From contig CAZOGY010000007.1 of assembly GCA_964579305.1 (NCBI GenBank), positions 1 through 61,008 on the forward strand: DNA of 61,008 bases, written 5' to 3'. The DNA is from JBCBWG01 sp964579305. GTDB lineage: Bacteria; Pseudomonadota; Alphaproteobacteria; Rhizobiales; Hyphomicrobiaceae. This document shows, piece by piece, positions 45,297-53,190 of the stretch. The translations under genes and the position numbers were made by a program. The notes under the pieces are model-generated. The model did not search any database. It worked only from the letters and a program-made list of their open reading frames with translations, and was not told where the DNA came from. Each line of letters begins with the position of its first letter. Positions within the stretch are counted from its first letter, which is position 1.

Positions 45297-46223
45297 ATGT
45301 CGTTTTTGTCTGGGTTGGCAGCGAAGGTCGTACCGGGGGCCGTGCGGCAGCCAAACCCGAGACCGCGTACGCGTGGCGATGAAATCCGCGCAAGGATTGA
45401 AGCCAACCGGCGTAAGCGGCTTGCGATTGGCGCGGCGATGAAAGCCGAAGCCGGCGTTGTGGCACACAATGTCTGGGCCGATGAATTTGCCGGGCTGGCT
45501 GAACTGGATATCGCACGCATCCATTCGCCCGAAGGTCGCAATATGCGCCAGCTCTACATCGTGGCGCACGAGTGCGGGCACATCTTCTTGCATGGCCGCG
45601 AGCCGGGCCGGTATTTGCCGACGCACGTGATGGAGTTGGAGGCGGAGACGTATGCGCATCATGCGTTCCGCTTCCATGGCATGCGTGTCGCCCGCGAGCA
45701 CACGATCTGGGCGCGCGAATATGTCGGCTCTTGGGTCGAGAAGGACCGCGCGCTTGGCATTCCGATCGACCCGCGCGCGATCGATTTTGTGCAGGGCCGG
45801 CGGTCTCCGTACGCGCTGCTGCGTGACATTCCGCAGACCTGGAAAGATGCCGGGGGCCAGTGGGACCCAACCGAGTGGCCTGTCACGCTTGCGATGCCAG
45901 AAGGCCCGCACTGGACGGCGACCGTTGTGGACCATTTCTGGGACAGGCTGGCGGCATTCGCGCGTCCGCTTCGTGCGTTCGGCTGCCGGTTTGTTGCACT
46001 GGCGGGATGGTGTTTGCGCCATGCCATTAGCGTCGCGCTGATCACCGGTCTGGTCGTCGACATTGCGGAAGCCGAAAGTACCTTTGGCATCACGACATGG
46101 CCCGCAACGGCGCTTCACAAGATCTACTTCGCAATCGCGGCGGGTCTCGTGTGGGCGTGTATCGCCCTATCCTTGCGTGTGTTCATGGAAGTGGGAACGA
46201 ATGACCGCGATGAGGCGAACTAA
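45297..46223 (+). CDS. M78-like metallopeptidase (ImmA/IrrE-type) with C-terminal membrane segments
   Basis: The product is 308 aa. The zinc motif IVAHECGHIFLHG places HECGH at residues 91-95, and ELEAETYAHHAF near 113-124 gives the third-ligand segment seen in ImmA/IrrE (M78) peptidases. After residue about 215 there are two hydrophobic segments (AISVALITGLVVDIAEA and IYFAIAAGLVWACIALSL), so the catalytic domain is anchored in the membrane. Classic ImmA/IrrE are soluble regulators that cleave repressors. The cognate HTH repressor normally adjacent is not seen. The ATG at 45297, preceded by GGGGGCGGGA, is preferred to an upstream in-frame start at 45261. Confidence 0.78.
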   Translation: MSFLSGLAAKVVPGAVRQPNPRPRTRGDEIRARIEANRRKRLAIGAAMKAEAGVVAHNVWADEFAGLAELDIARIHSPEGRNMRQLYIVAHECGHIFLHGREPGRYLPTHVMELEAETYAHHAFRFHGMRVAREHTIWAREYVGSWVEKDRALGIPIDPRAIDFVQGRRSPYALLRDIPQTWKDAGGQWDPTEWPVTLAMPEGPHWTATVVDHFWDRLAAFARPLRAFGCRFVALAGWCLRHAISVALITGLVVDIAEAESTFGITTWPATALHKIYFAIAAGLVWACIALSLRVFMEVGTNDRDEAN

Positions 46224-46364
46224 CCGGAAGCGTGTCGGTGCAGGGCGCTTGCGGGTCGTTGCCGCTCCTTGATGGCTGACTGGGGTTTAGCTGCAACTGT
46301 GGACACGTTAACTTTTGGGCGTTGACTGCGATTTTTCAGTTTCGCTTATCGCGAGGAGGTCGAC

Positions 46365-47042
46365 ATGGCACAGCCGCAGCTCTCTCACAAACCCGCCGGA
46401 ACAGGCGCTGTAAAGAGCGGCAAGCTCTCGTTTCAATTGCGAGTCCCCACGTTTGAGGGCCGCTCAACCGACGCCGGCACGCTGACCAGATTTATGGCAG
46501 CAATCGAGGATGGGCTGTTTGACCTTGAAAAAGAGGAATTGGCCCACCTCCACAGCAAGCTTGAGCCGATGTTGAGCCGCGAGCGGAGCTGGCGGTTGAT
46601 CGCGGGCGGCACCTACCATGAACTGGAAAACCACTATCGCGGCCGGCGTTTTCAGATCATCAAAGCCGCCGATCAATTCATCGACGGTAAGCGTGTTCTG
46701 GTGCTCGATCTGGCCATCACCGCGGCGGTCTTCAGCGTTTTACAAGAAGCGCTTTGCGCGGCCAACGCGATGAACAGGGCGTCTGAGGTTCGTAAATTGC
46801 TGCTGGAGGCTGCCGAGCAGTCCTATGCAAGTACGGCCAGAAAGCTGCGCGATAAGTTCATGGAAGTGCCAGAGCTGTTTCATGTGGACTGCAAGATCGA
46901 GGCGTCCGAGGTGATCTTGACGGCCAAGGTCGCCAAACCCGACGACATTTTGCCGACCATGGAAGAAGCGTTGGATGATCTGCGGTCAAGCGCGCCGCAA
47001 CCGGGGCGGCTGTTCTCGCGCATGAGCCTCACGTTCTTCTAA
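46365..47042 (+). CDS. Hypothetical protein
   Basis: The product is 225 aa with no recognised family. It is a soluble, mixed helical protein with a repeated-charge segment (FMAAIEDGLFDLEKEELAHL) and no signal peptide or membrane segment. A strong GAGGAGG lies directly before the ATG. TTGACT about 40 bases upstream could be the -35 of its own promoter, with TTATCG as a weak -10. The stop codon TAA (47040-47042) lies in the R2 element that begins here, so the natural C-terminus may have been replaced. It follows the membrane peptidase gene by 141 bp on the same strand. Confidence 0.7.
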   Translation: MAQPQLSHKPAGTGAVKSGKLSFQLRVPTFEGRSTDAGTLTRFMAAIEDGLFDLEKEELAHLHSKLEPMLSRERSWRLIAGGTYHELENHYRGRRFQIIKAADQFIDGKRVLVLDLAITAAVFSVLQEALCAANAMNRASEVRKLLLEAAEQSYASTARKLRDKFMEVPELFHVDCKIEASEVILTAKVAKPDDILPTMEEALDDLRSSAPQPGRLFSRMSLTFF

Positions 47043-47211
47043 AGCGTGTCGCGTGAAATGCGCCTCGCTTTCGCTCTGTTGCGCTCACGGGGCCGTTGGC
47101 CCTCCGCGGCGGCGGGCCGTTTTCGTGTCGATGTTTCGAACACGAACATCGACGGCCCGGGCCGCTTTGCGGCCTTGGGGCGTGAATCCGATTGGATGCG
47201 ACATGCATTGG
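47039..47211 (+). repeat. R2 palindromic repeat, copy B
   Basis: The left end is CTAAAGCGTGTCGCGTGAAA and the right end GGATGCGACATGCATTGG, with partly matching inverted ends. The interior has the palindrome GGGCCGT...ACGGCCC enclosing CGATGTT...AACATCG. The first 110 bp or so match the copy at 60898-61008 closely, and the outer ends match copy A. The element overlaps the stop codon of the preceding gene. Confidence 0.75.
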
Positions 47212-47475
47212 CGCGTGGTTTGAGGTGTCGTCAGAACATTTTGGCGGGGCCGGGCAGCACAGCCTGGCCCCGTTGTGTGAGTACCCGGTGGCGCTCGGGT
47301 TCAGTGTCCAGAATTGATGGCGTTGGACGTCCACACACGCGCCTTGTTACGTGTCGCGACGGTTGGGCTGCCGTTGCAATGATTGCCTCTGAAACGATTG
47401 TGCGGTTCATCCTGCGCGGGCGCAGCGCCGTAGTGTTGCGCAGAGCGGTTGCAATTGCGCGGCGGGGCGTTTGTC
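47043..47475. other. Intergenic region containing R2 copy B
   Basis: No gene was recognised in these 433 bp. The first 169 bp belong to R2, and the rest up to the ceramidase gene holds no recognised RNA or repeat. The ceramidase gene promoter should lie in the remaining 260 bp. Confidence 0.5.
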
Positions 47476-48192
47476 ATGGACTGGACACAGCAGATTTTTG
47501 CCTATTGCGAGCGGGGACTTGATCCCGCGTTCTGGGCTGAACCACTCAATGCGATTACCAACGTTGCGTTTTTAATCGCAGCGGGCATCGCGTTTCTTGC
47601 CTGGTCAGCGCAAGCGCCGGAACGGCGCGGTTTGATGGAACTGATCATGATCGTGATCGTGACCATTATCGGCATCGGCAGCTTCCTGTTTCACACCTAT
47701 GCGCAACGGTGGGCTGCCCTGGCCGACACGCTTCCGATCGGCATCTTCATGATGGTCTACATGGGCTATACTTTGCGGGCATATTTCCGCATGCCGTTGT
47801 GGGCCGTCGGCATTGGCCTGATCGCCTTCTTCGCCTCTCTGGCCTATGCAAGTGCCGGGATCCGATGCGGCGGTGGGCCATGCCTGAATGGCTCGGTCGC
47901 CTACTTTCCTGCGTTCTTTGCGCTCGTTGGTCTTGGCGCGGTTTTGATTGCACAAAGGCATCCCGCGGGCGGCTATCTATTGAGCGCGGGGCTCGTCTTT
48001 GCGGTCTCGCTGTCGTTTCGTTCGCTTGATCAGGCGCTGTGCGGCTACACCGCGATCAACGGTCTTGACCCGATCGGGCTTCACTTCCTTTGGCACTGCT
48101 TGAACGCGACGTTGCTCTATCTGCTGCTCGTGGCTGCCATTCGTCATGGGCGGAGCGGGCGTGACGCGCAAAGCGACCTTGCACCAGCCTGA
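47476..48192 (+). CDS. Ceramidase-family integral membrane protein
   Basis: The product is 238 aa with about seven hydrophobic segments, matching the alkaline ceramidase/PF05875 family. The catalytic-site motifs are EPLNAITN at 22-29, SFLFH (His73) in the third segment, Asp84 and LHFLWHCLN near the C-terminus, where two His residues complete the zinc site. Eukaryotic homologues hydrolyse ceramide. Bacterial members are mostly uncharacterised, and some act on other lipids. The start at 47476 gives MDWTQQIFAYCERG. An in-frame ATG nine codons upstream is possible. tRNA-Leu follows downstream. Confidence 0.85.
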   Translation: MDWTQQIFAYCERGLDPAFWAEPLNAITNVAFLIAAGIAFLAWSAQAPERRGLMELIMIVIVTIIGIGSFLFHTYAQRWAALADTLPIGIFMMVYMGYTLRAYFRMPLWAVGIGLIAFFASLAYASAGIRCGGGPCLNGSVAYFPAFFALVGLGAVLIAQRHPAGGYLLSAGLVFAVSLSFRSLDQALCGYTAINGLDPIGLHFLWHCLNATLLYLLLVAAIRHGRSGRDAQSDLAPA

Positions 48193-48267
48193 CGAACGGG
48201 GGATAAGGCGGGTCCCACCGGGCCGGGACCTCGGGCGCGATTGGCCGCTCAGGTCCAGGTCTGACAA

Positions 48268-48353
48268 GCGGACGTGGTGGAACCGGTAGACACACGGGAC
48301 TTAAAATCCCGAGGGCCTAGCCCGTGCGGGTTCGAGTCCCGCCGTCCGCACCA
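48268..48353 (+). tRNA. tRNA-Leu (TAA)
   Basis: The 86 nt class II tRNA has acceptor arms GCGGACG/CGTCCGC, encoded CCA, an anticodon stem CGGGA/TCCCG around CTTAAAA (anticodon TAA, Leu), a long variable arm and T-arm GCGGGTTCGAGTCCCGC. Confidence 0.97.
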
Positions 48354-48703
48354 CTTCTTCAGTTTGTGCCGCTTGCACTGGCCCGCGTTGTGGTCGCATG
48401 CATCGGCGCATTCTGTCTGCCGCCCCTGCCGGTCGCGGCTGATTGCAAGTGCGACCGGCTCACGCGTTTATCGAACGCAGCTTCGATTATTGCAGCNNNN
48501 NNNNNNNNNNNNNNNNNNNNNNNNNNNNNNNNNNNNNNNNNNNNNNNNNNNNNNNNNNNNNNNNNNNNNNNNNNNNNNNNNNNNNNNNNNNNNNNNGCAG
48601 CTTCGATTATTGCAGCATCGGTGGCGTAAACCGGCGACGATCCAGGTTTTTCAGGGTCGCTGCATCGTTCGGTTCGGGCCGAGCCACTTGAACTGGGGAA
48701 GCT
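48354..48703. other. Intergenic region interrupted by assembly gap
   Basis: Nothing was recognised in the flanks of the 100-N gap. Open frames that run across the Ns are artefacts. Confidence 0.6.
48497..48596. other. Assembly gap (100 N) with identical 20 bp flanks
   Basis: This is a run of exactly 100 N. The 20 bases to the left (48477-48496) and to the right (48597-48616) are identical, GCAGCTTCGATTATTGCAGC. That suggests the two contigs overlap by 20 bp and the real gap is zero, or that a repeat lies here. Confidence 0.97.
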
Positions 48704-48940
48704 TTAGCCGGTTTCTTTTTGATCGGATGGGACCAGTGGGTCGCGCGTGATTTGATGGCCCGCTGTGTGCCGGACCAATATCAAAAACACGCAAACGGCT
48801 GTGCCAAGCAACACCGCTGTGACGAACAAATTGAATTCAATCACGTGCAGGCGTTGACTGCCCAGCCACCAGAACGACGCGCCGCCGACGATAATCAGCA
48901 GCCAGTGCCAAACCGGGCCGAGAAAAACGCGTTTGATCAT
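48704..48940 (-). CDS. Small membrane protein linked to TAXI-TRAP transporter
   Basis: The product is 78 aa with two hydrophobic segments (HWLLIIVGGASFWWLGS and FNLFVTAVLLGTAVCVFLIL). The start overlaps the permease stop by four bases (48937-48940, ATGA), so it is coupled to the transporter gene. I recognise no family name. A role as an accessory subunit of the TRAP permease is inferred from position only. Confidence 0.68.
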   Translation of the reverse strand: MIKRVFLGPVWHWLLIIVGGASFWWLGSQRLHVIEFNLFVTAVLLGTAVCVFLILVRHTAGHQITRDPLVPSDQKETG

Positions 48941-50982
48941 CGGCTCTCTCCATCGGCTTGCGCAACTTGGCCGGTTGGCAGGGCGCCTGCTTCCGGTTTC
49001 GATGTATTCAAACGGGGACCCAGGACCAATCCCGCGATAATCAAACCGGCTGCGTTCCAGTAATACCCGTCAATCCCGCCAATCGGCATGATTGGTGGCA
49101 GCAGGCTGAGACCGGCGGCAACGATCGCGGCAAAGCGCTGGGCAATGTTGAGGCGTCCGCGGAACCACCCCTCCAATCCCGTTGACAGGACATAAAGGCC
49201 AATAATCGCGAGTGCCGTTGAGACGATGGTCAGCCAAGTTGGACCCACCATCAGCAAAGCGGGATTATAGGCGAAGGCTAATGGCACGAGGTATTTTGCA
49301 ATGCCGACACGGGTGGATTCAACCGCGGTCGCCATCGGGCCGGTTTTTGCGATTGCTGCTGCTGCGAATGCGGCCAGAGCGACCGGCGGCGTGATCGTCG
49401 ACACCACACCGAAGTAGAACGCAAACATATGTGCTGCGATCGGCTCAATACCGGCTTTGACAAGGGCCGGCACAATCAAAGCTGCAACGGTGATGTAGAC
49501 GGCGGTCGTCGTGATCCCCATGCCGAGGACGATGGCCGATACACCCGTCAGTGCCAACAGGATCAACAAGTTACCGCCGGACAGATCGATGACTTCCTGC
49601 GTGAACTTCAAGCCCAAACCAGAAACGAAGACCGAGCCAATAATCAAACCTGCGCACGCGCAGGCGATTGTGACTGGCACCGATGCGCGCACGCCCGATT
49701 CAAAAGCTGCGAGAATGTCGACCGGGCTCATGCGTGTTTCTGGCCGAATAAAACTCAAGGCCAGAAGTGCCATGATGCCCCAGAACGCCGATTTCATTGG
49801 CGTGTAGCCCGCCAATAGGAACGAGACCAGAATGACAAGCGCGATCAGCAAATGCCACCCGCGTCTGAGAACGTCCATGGTCTCGGGCAGGCGGCTCCGC
49901 TCGATACTGCCCAAGCCGTTTTTCTCAGCTTCAAGGTGCACCATAAAATACACCGTCGCGAAATAAAGGAACGCTGGGATAACGGCGGCGACGATGATGT
50001 TGACGTAGCTCACCTCAAGGTATTCAGCCATCAAAAAGGCGGCAGCGCCCATGATCGGTGGCGTGATTTGGCCGCCTGAGGATGCACACGCTTCAACTGC
50101 GGCCGCGAATTTCGGGCGGTAACCGATATTGCGCATGAGCGGGATCGTGAAGGCGCCGGTGGTGACCACATTTGCCACGGCTGAGCCTGATACGGTGCCC
50201 ATGAAGCCGCTTGCAACGGCGGCCGCTTTGGCCGGGCCGCCAACGCGATGGCCTGTCAGCGATATGGCCAAGTCGATAAAGAAGCGGCCGGCGCCGGACC
50301 GGATGAGGATCGCGCCGAAGATAATGAATAGCACGATGTAAGTGGCGCACACGTAAAGCGGAATGCCGAAAATGCCGTTGCTGGACATAAACAGCGTGTC
50401 GATGAATTTTTCGAAGCGAACCGGTGGACCGTAAAAGAAGCCGCCGAAATAATTCGCGTAGAGGGCGTGCGCCATGAAAAAGGTCGTCACGAGGACCATC
50501 GCCCAACCAACTGATCGGCGGGTCGCCTCCAGTATTAGCAGGATAAACAAGCCGCCGATGAGAATATCGGACAACTCTTTTTCGCCAAGGCGCATGTGGA
50601 AGTCATTGATGTCGTACAGCGTGTAGATCTGCACGAAGATCGCAAAAGCCACCAGGCCGAGATCGATCAGAAAACCGAGTATGCGCAGCGGATCGCTCGA
50701 TGTTCCCTGGCGGACAGGCAGCCACGGTGACGACCGGAACAACGGAAACATGAAAATGGCGAGCACAAGCATGCCGGTCAGGTGGACGGACCGGAATGAG
50801 CGGCCCTCCGGCGTGCCGTAAGCGGCCACGAACACGTGGAAAATGGCAAGTGCGATCGCGATCACGGCGCACGTGAAGTAAACCGCATTCGCAACGGTGA
50901 TGCGCTTATCGAGCAGGAGGCGCTCAAGAAACCCGTTTTCGTGCGTTTCTTCGTAGTGGATTTTCTCGGTCGCGCCGCTCAT
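48937..50982 (-). CDS. TRAP transporter permease, fused DctQM (TAXI type)
   Basis: The product is 681 aa with about 16-18 hydrophobic segments, in which the small (Q-like) and large (M-like) subunits are fused, as is usual with TAXI-type solute-binding proteins. Family segments include GPPVRFEKFIDTLFMSSNGI, GSAVANVVTTGAFTIPLM and ACASSGGQITPPIMGAAAFL. It would import a small organic acid or amino acid using the Na+ or proton gradient. The binding-protein gene lies 292 bp upstream on the same strand, and a small membrane protein follows with overlap. Confidence 0.94.
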   Translation of the reverse strand: MSGATEKIHYEETHENGFLERLLLDKRITVANAVYFTCAVIAIALAIFHVFVAAYGTPEGRSFRSVHLTGMLVLAIFMFPLFRSSPWLPVRQGTSSDPLRILGFLIDLGLVAFAIFVQIYTLYDINDFHMRLGEKELSDILIGGLFILLILEATRRSVGWAMVLVTTFFMAHALYANYFGGFFYGPPVRFEKFIDTLFMSSNGIFGIPLYVCATYIVLFIIFGAILIRSGAGRFFIDLAISLTGHRVGGPAKAAAVASGFMGTVSGSAVANVVTTGAFTIPLMRNIGYRPKFAAAVEACASSGGQITPPIMGAAAFLMAEYLEVSYVNIIVAAVIPAFLYFATVYFMVHLEAEKNGLGSIERSRLPETMDVLRRGWHLLIALVILVSFLLAGYTPMKSAFWGIMALLALSFIRPETRMSPVDILAAFESGVRASVPVTIACACAGLIIGSVFVSGLGLKFTQEVIDLSGGNLLILLALTGVSAIVLGMGITTTAVYITVAALIVPALVKAGIEPIAAHMFAFYFGVVSTITPPVALAAFAAAAIAKTGPMATAVESTRVGIAKYLVPLAFAYNPALLMVGPTWLTIVSTALAIIGLYVLSTGLEGWFRGRLNIAQRFAAIVAAGLSLLPPIMPIGGIDGYYWNAAGLIIAGLVLGPRLNTSKPEAGALPTGQVAQADGESR

Positions 50983-51274
50983 CGCGTCTCACGCTGTTGG
51001 TGGTGTTGAATGGAGTGATCATCAGCAAGGCCGCCGGCGCCCACGGAACGCACAAGGTCCTATCGCGCGCCGGTCAAACGCGTCCCCCCTGGCCCGGGCC
51101 CCGCCGGGCGACGAAAGTGGCGTACGGGGAAGGCTGCAGCCACCAAGTGCGGTTCGCTGCAGCATTACGGCCGTCGCAATCTCATTGCGTTGGCATAATC
51201 TGGCCGCGCCGCTCGATAAGGCGACGACCCGCGTTGGACGATGTAGGACCTGTGCGGGCCGACGCCTTGTGCGA

Positions 51275-52234
51275 TTAGCTCTTCACGCCAAGCTCATCGT
51301 AGCACTTTTTAGCGCCTGGATGGACTGGGATCGCGGCGCCGTTGAGCGCGTTTTCCAGTTTCACACGCTTCCAGATGCCTTTGACTTCGGCAAATGTGGC
51401 GTGGTTTTTCCAAAGCGACTTGCACATTTTGTAGACGAGATCGTCAGGAAGATCGGCGCTGACAACCATGTTGGCGGTAATGCCCAGCGTGTTCAGGTCT
51501 TCAGTGACGCTTTGGTAGACGCCTTTGGGCATCTTGCCGCGAATGAAGCCCGGGTTGTCACTGATGATCTGTTCCATCTTCTCTTCAGTGATACCGAGGA
51601 AGCGGATGCCAGGGCTTTGCTCAAGCTCAAGGAATGATGCTTGCGGCATGTTGGTGGCAGCCATGTAGACGTCGATATGGCCGTCTTTCATCAATGCGAC
51701 GGACTCAGTGTAATCGACGTGGTGCACCGTGCCGCCGTTCTTGCGGATATCCGCGAACGTCACGCCGTAGGCCTTGAGGATCGCTTCAGCAAAAGCGGTG
51801 CCGGTCCATTTCGCTTTGCCTGGCGAAATGTTGGCGGTTTTCATGTCTTCGAACGACTGGACTTTGCTGTCCTTGCGCACGGCAACCTGGAACATGGAGC
51901 CGTAGAGTGTCGCAAAGTGCCGGATATTCTTTTGCGGCTTGCTGAACTTGCCCTTGCCGTTGAAGCCATTGGCCGACGTGTGGGCATAGGACCAGCCGAT
52001 TTCCGCGTCGCCGCCGTTCACGGACAGAACGTTGGAAATACCGCCGCCCGACGTGTTTGAGGTGGTGATCCCCTCAATTTCTTCGTCGAACACCTGCATG
52101 ATCTTGGCGCCGAGCGGATACCAGGAACCGCCGGATGGACCCGAAACCATGCGGACGAATTGGTCGGCCTGCGCCATCGGGGCGGCAAGCGGGAGCATGA
52201 GCGCGGCGATTGCCAGCGACTTCAAAGTCTTCAT
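51275..52234 (-). CDS. TAXI-family TRAP solute-binding protein
   Basis: The product is a 319 aa periplasmic binding protein with a signal peptide (MKTLKSLAIAALMLPLAAPM). TAXI-type features are GPSGGSWYPLGAKIMQVFDE, a GGDAEIGWSYAHTSANG segment and MAATNMPQASFLELE. GAGGAG is ten bases before the ATG at 52234. The longer frame to 52399 is not coding in character. Ligands of this group include glutamate/glutamine and dicarboxylates, and this one cannot be assigned. It is the first gene of the TRAP cluster and lies 188 bp downstream of the NsrR-like gene. Confidence 0.93.
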   Translation of the reverse strand: MKTLKSLAIAALMLPLAAPMAQADQFVRMVSGPSGGSWYPLGAKIMQVFDEEIEGITTSNTSGGGISNVLSVNGGDAEIGWSYAHTSANGFNGKGKFSKPQKNIRHFATLYGSMFQVAVRKDSKVQSFEDMKTANISPGKAKWTGTAFAEAILKAYGVTFADIRKNGGTVHHVDYTESVALMKDGHIDVYMAATNMPQASFLELEQSPGIRFLGITEEKMEQIISDNPGFIRGKMPKGVYQSVTEDLNTLGITANMVVSADLPDDLVYKMCKSLWKNHATFAEVKGIWKRVKLENALNGAAIPVHPGAKKCYDELGVKS

Positions 52235-52422
52235 TGAACGTCTCCTCGTTGAACACCGGTCGTGTTGATCCGACTTTGGTGGCCGTGATCCTACTGACCG
52301 CGCGCGAGGCGTCAATGGAGCTTGCGTTGTGTCCGTGCGAGAGGCCGCATAAAGTGGGCCAGGCTGCGCTGATGTGCGCATCCCGCGGGGAATTGACAAA
52401 CTTTTAGTCGGCGAGGCTGGGC

Positions 52423-52923
52423 TTAGGTCGTCGATGTGCTCAATGCGGGTACGCCGCCGCGCTCGCCGCTGGCTGGATCGGTTCGCTCGCGGCTGAGGCC
52501 CAATAGCGGCATTAATGCCTCGCGATTGGTGACCACATCGGCGATCGTGATCCCTTCAAGTTCGTCGAGAAAGCGCGTGAGTGCGCGTTGGAACGCGCGC
52601 CGCAATCGGCACATCGTCATCAAGGGACAGGTGTTGGTCTCGGGGTTGAAGCATTCCACCAGTTCCAGCGTGTCTTCTGTCCGATGGATGATCTCAGCGA
52701 TCGTGATCTCATGCGCCGGTTTGGCCAGGCGGAAGCCACCACCGCGTCCACGCACGTTTTCCAGATAGCCCCATTGGCCCAGTTGGTGGACGCATTTGTT
52801 GAGGTGCGCCTTTGAGATACCGAATGCATCGGCGATCTCTTGGACGCGGCTCAGCCGGTCGCCTTTCATGGCGGCGAACATCAATGTGCGTAGGGCGTAG
52901 TTGGTGAAGGTCGTCAGGCGCAT
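52423..52923 (-). CDS. Rrf2-family regulator, NsrR-like
   Basis: The product is a 166 aa DNA-binding repressor of the Rrf2 family. The winged helix (LTTFTNYALRTLMFAA, ISKAHLNKCVHQLGQWGYLE, GRGGGFRLAKP) and three cysteines, Cys91, Cys99 and Cys105, match the [4Fe-4S] cluster pattern of NsrR (E. coli Cys91, Cys96, Cys102), with FNPETNTCPLMTMCRL between. NsrR senses nitric oxide and controls NO-detoxifying genes. Here no NO reductase or flavohaemoglobin gene is adjacent, and the TRAP operon lies downstream on the same strand. IscR- and RirA-like paralogues have different cysteine spacing. A palindrome lies just upstream of its ATG. Confidence 0.85.
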   Translation of the reverse strand: MRLTTFTNYALRTLMFAAMKGDRLSRVQEIADAFGISKAHLNKCVHQLGQWGYLENVRGRGGGFRLAKPAHEITIAEIIHRTEDTLELVECFNPETNTCPLMTMCRLRRAFQRALTRFLDELEGITIADVVTNREALMPLLGLSRERTDPASGERGGVPALSTSTT

Positions 52924-52949
52924 CGCGGACTGTCCCGGCGGCTAAAACA

Positions 52950-52964
52950 GATACCGATGGTATC
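52950..52964. promoter_or_regulatory. Palindromic operator candidate upstream of nsrR-like gene
   Basis: GATACC-GAT-GGTATC is a perfect 6+6 bp inverted repeat with a 3 bp centre, 27 bp upstream of the ATG at 52923. Its position fits an autoregulatory site for the encoded Rrf2 protein. Confidence 0.45.
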
Positions 52965-53190
52965 GCTTTTTGCGGTTGGGTGCAAAACGTTGCCCGGGAC
53001 GGATTCGCCTCGACCGTGAATCGGCCGCTGAGGCCTCTGCGCCAGCGGCCGGCTCTTGTTGTGCTTATGGGTGAGAGGCCGCGCCCCGTGTCGGGGCGTT
53101 CGCTCTCAGTTGGTCAAAGGCCGCGTAGGCGTACTGGCCCTGCGGCATCAATGACTTGACCTCGGCTGCCCGCAATTGGCCGAGGTGTTG

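Noticed and set aside
48274..48750. Open frames running through the second N gap
   Set aside because: Undetermined bases do not contain stops, so these are artefacts. The region also includes tRNA-Leu.
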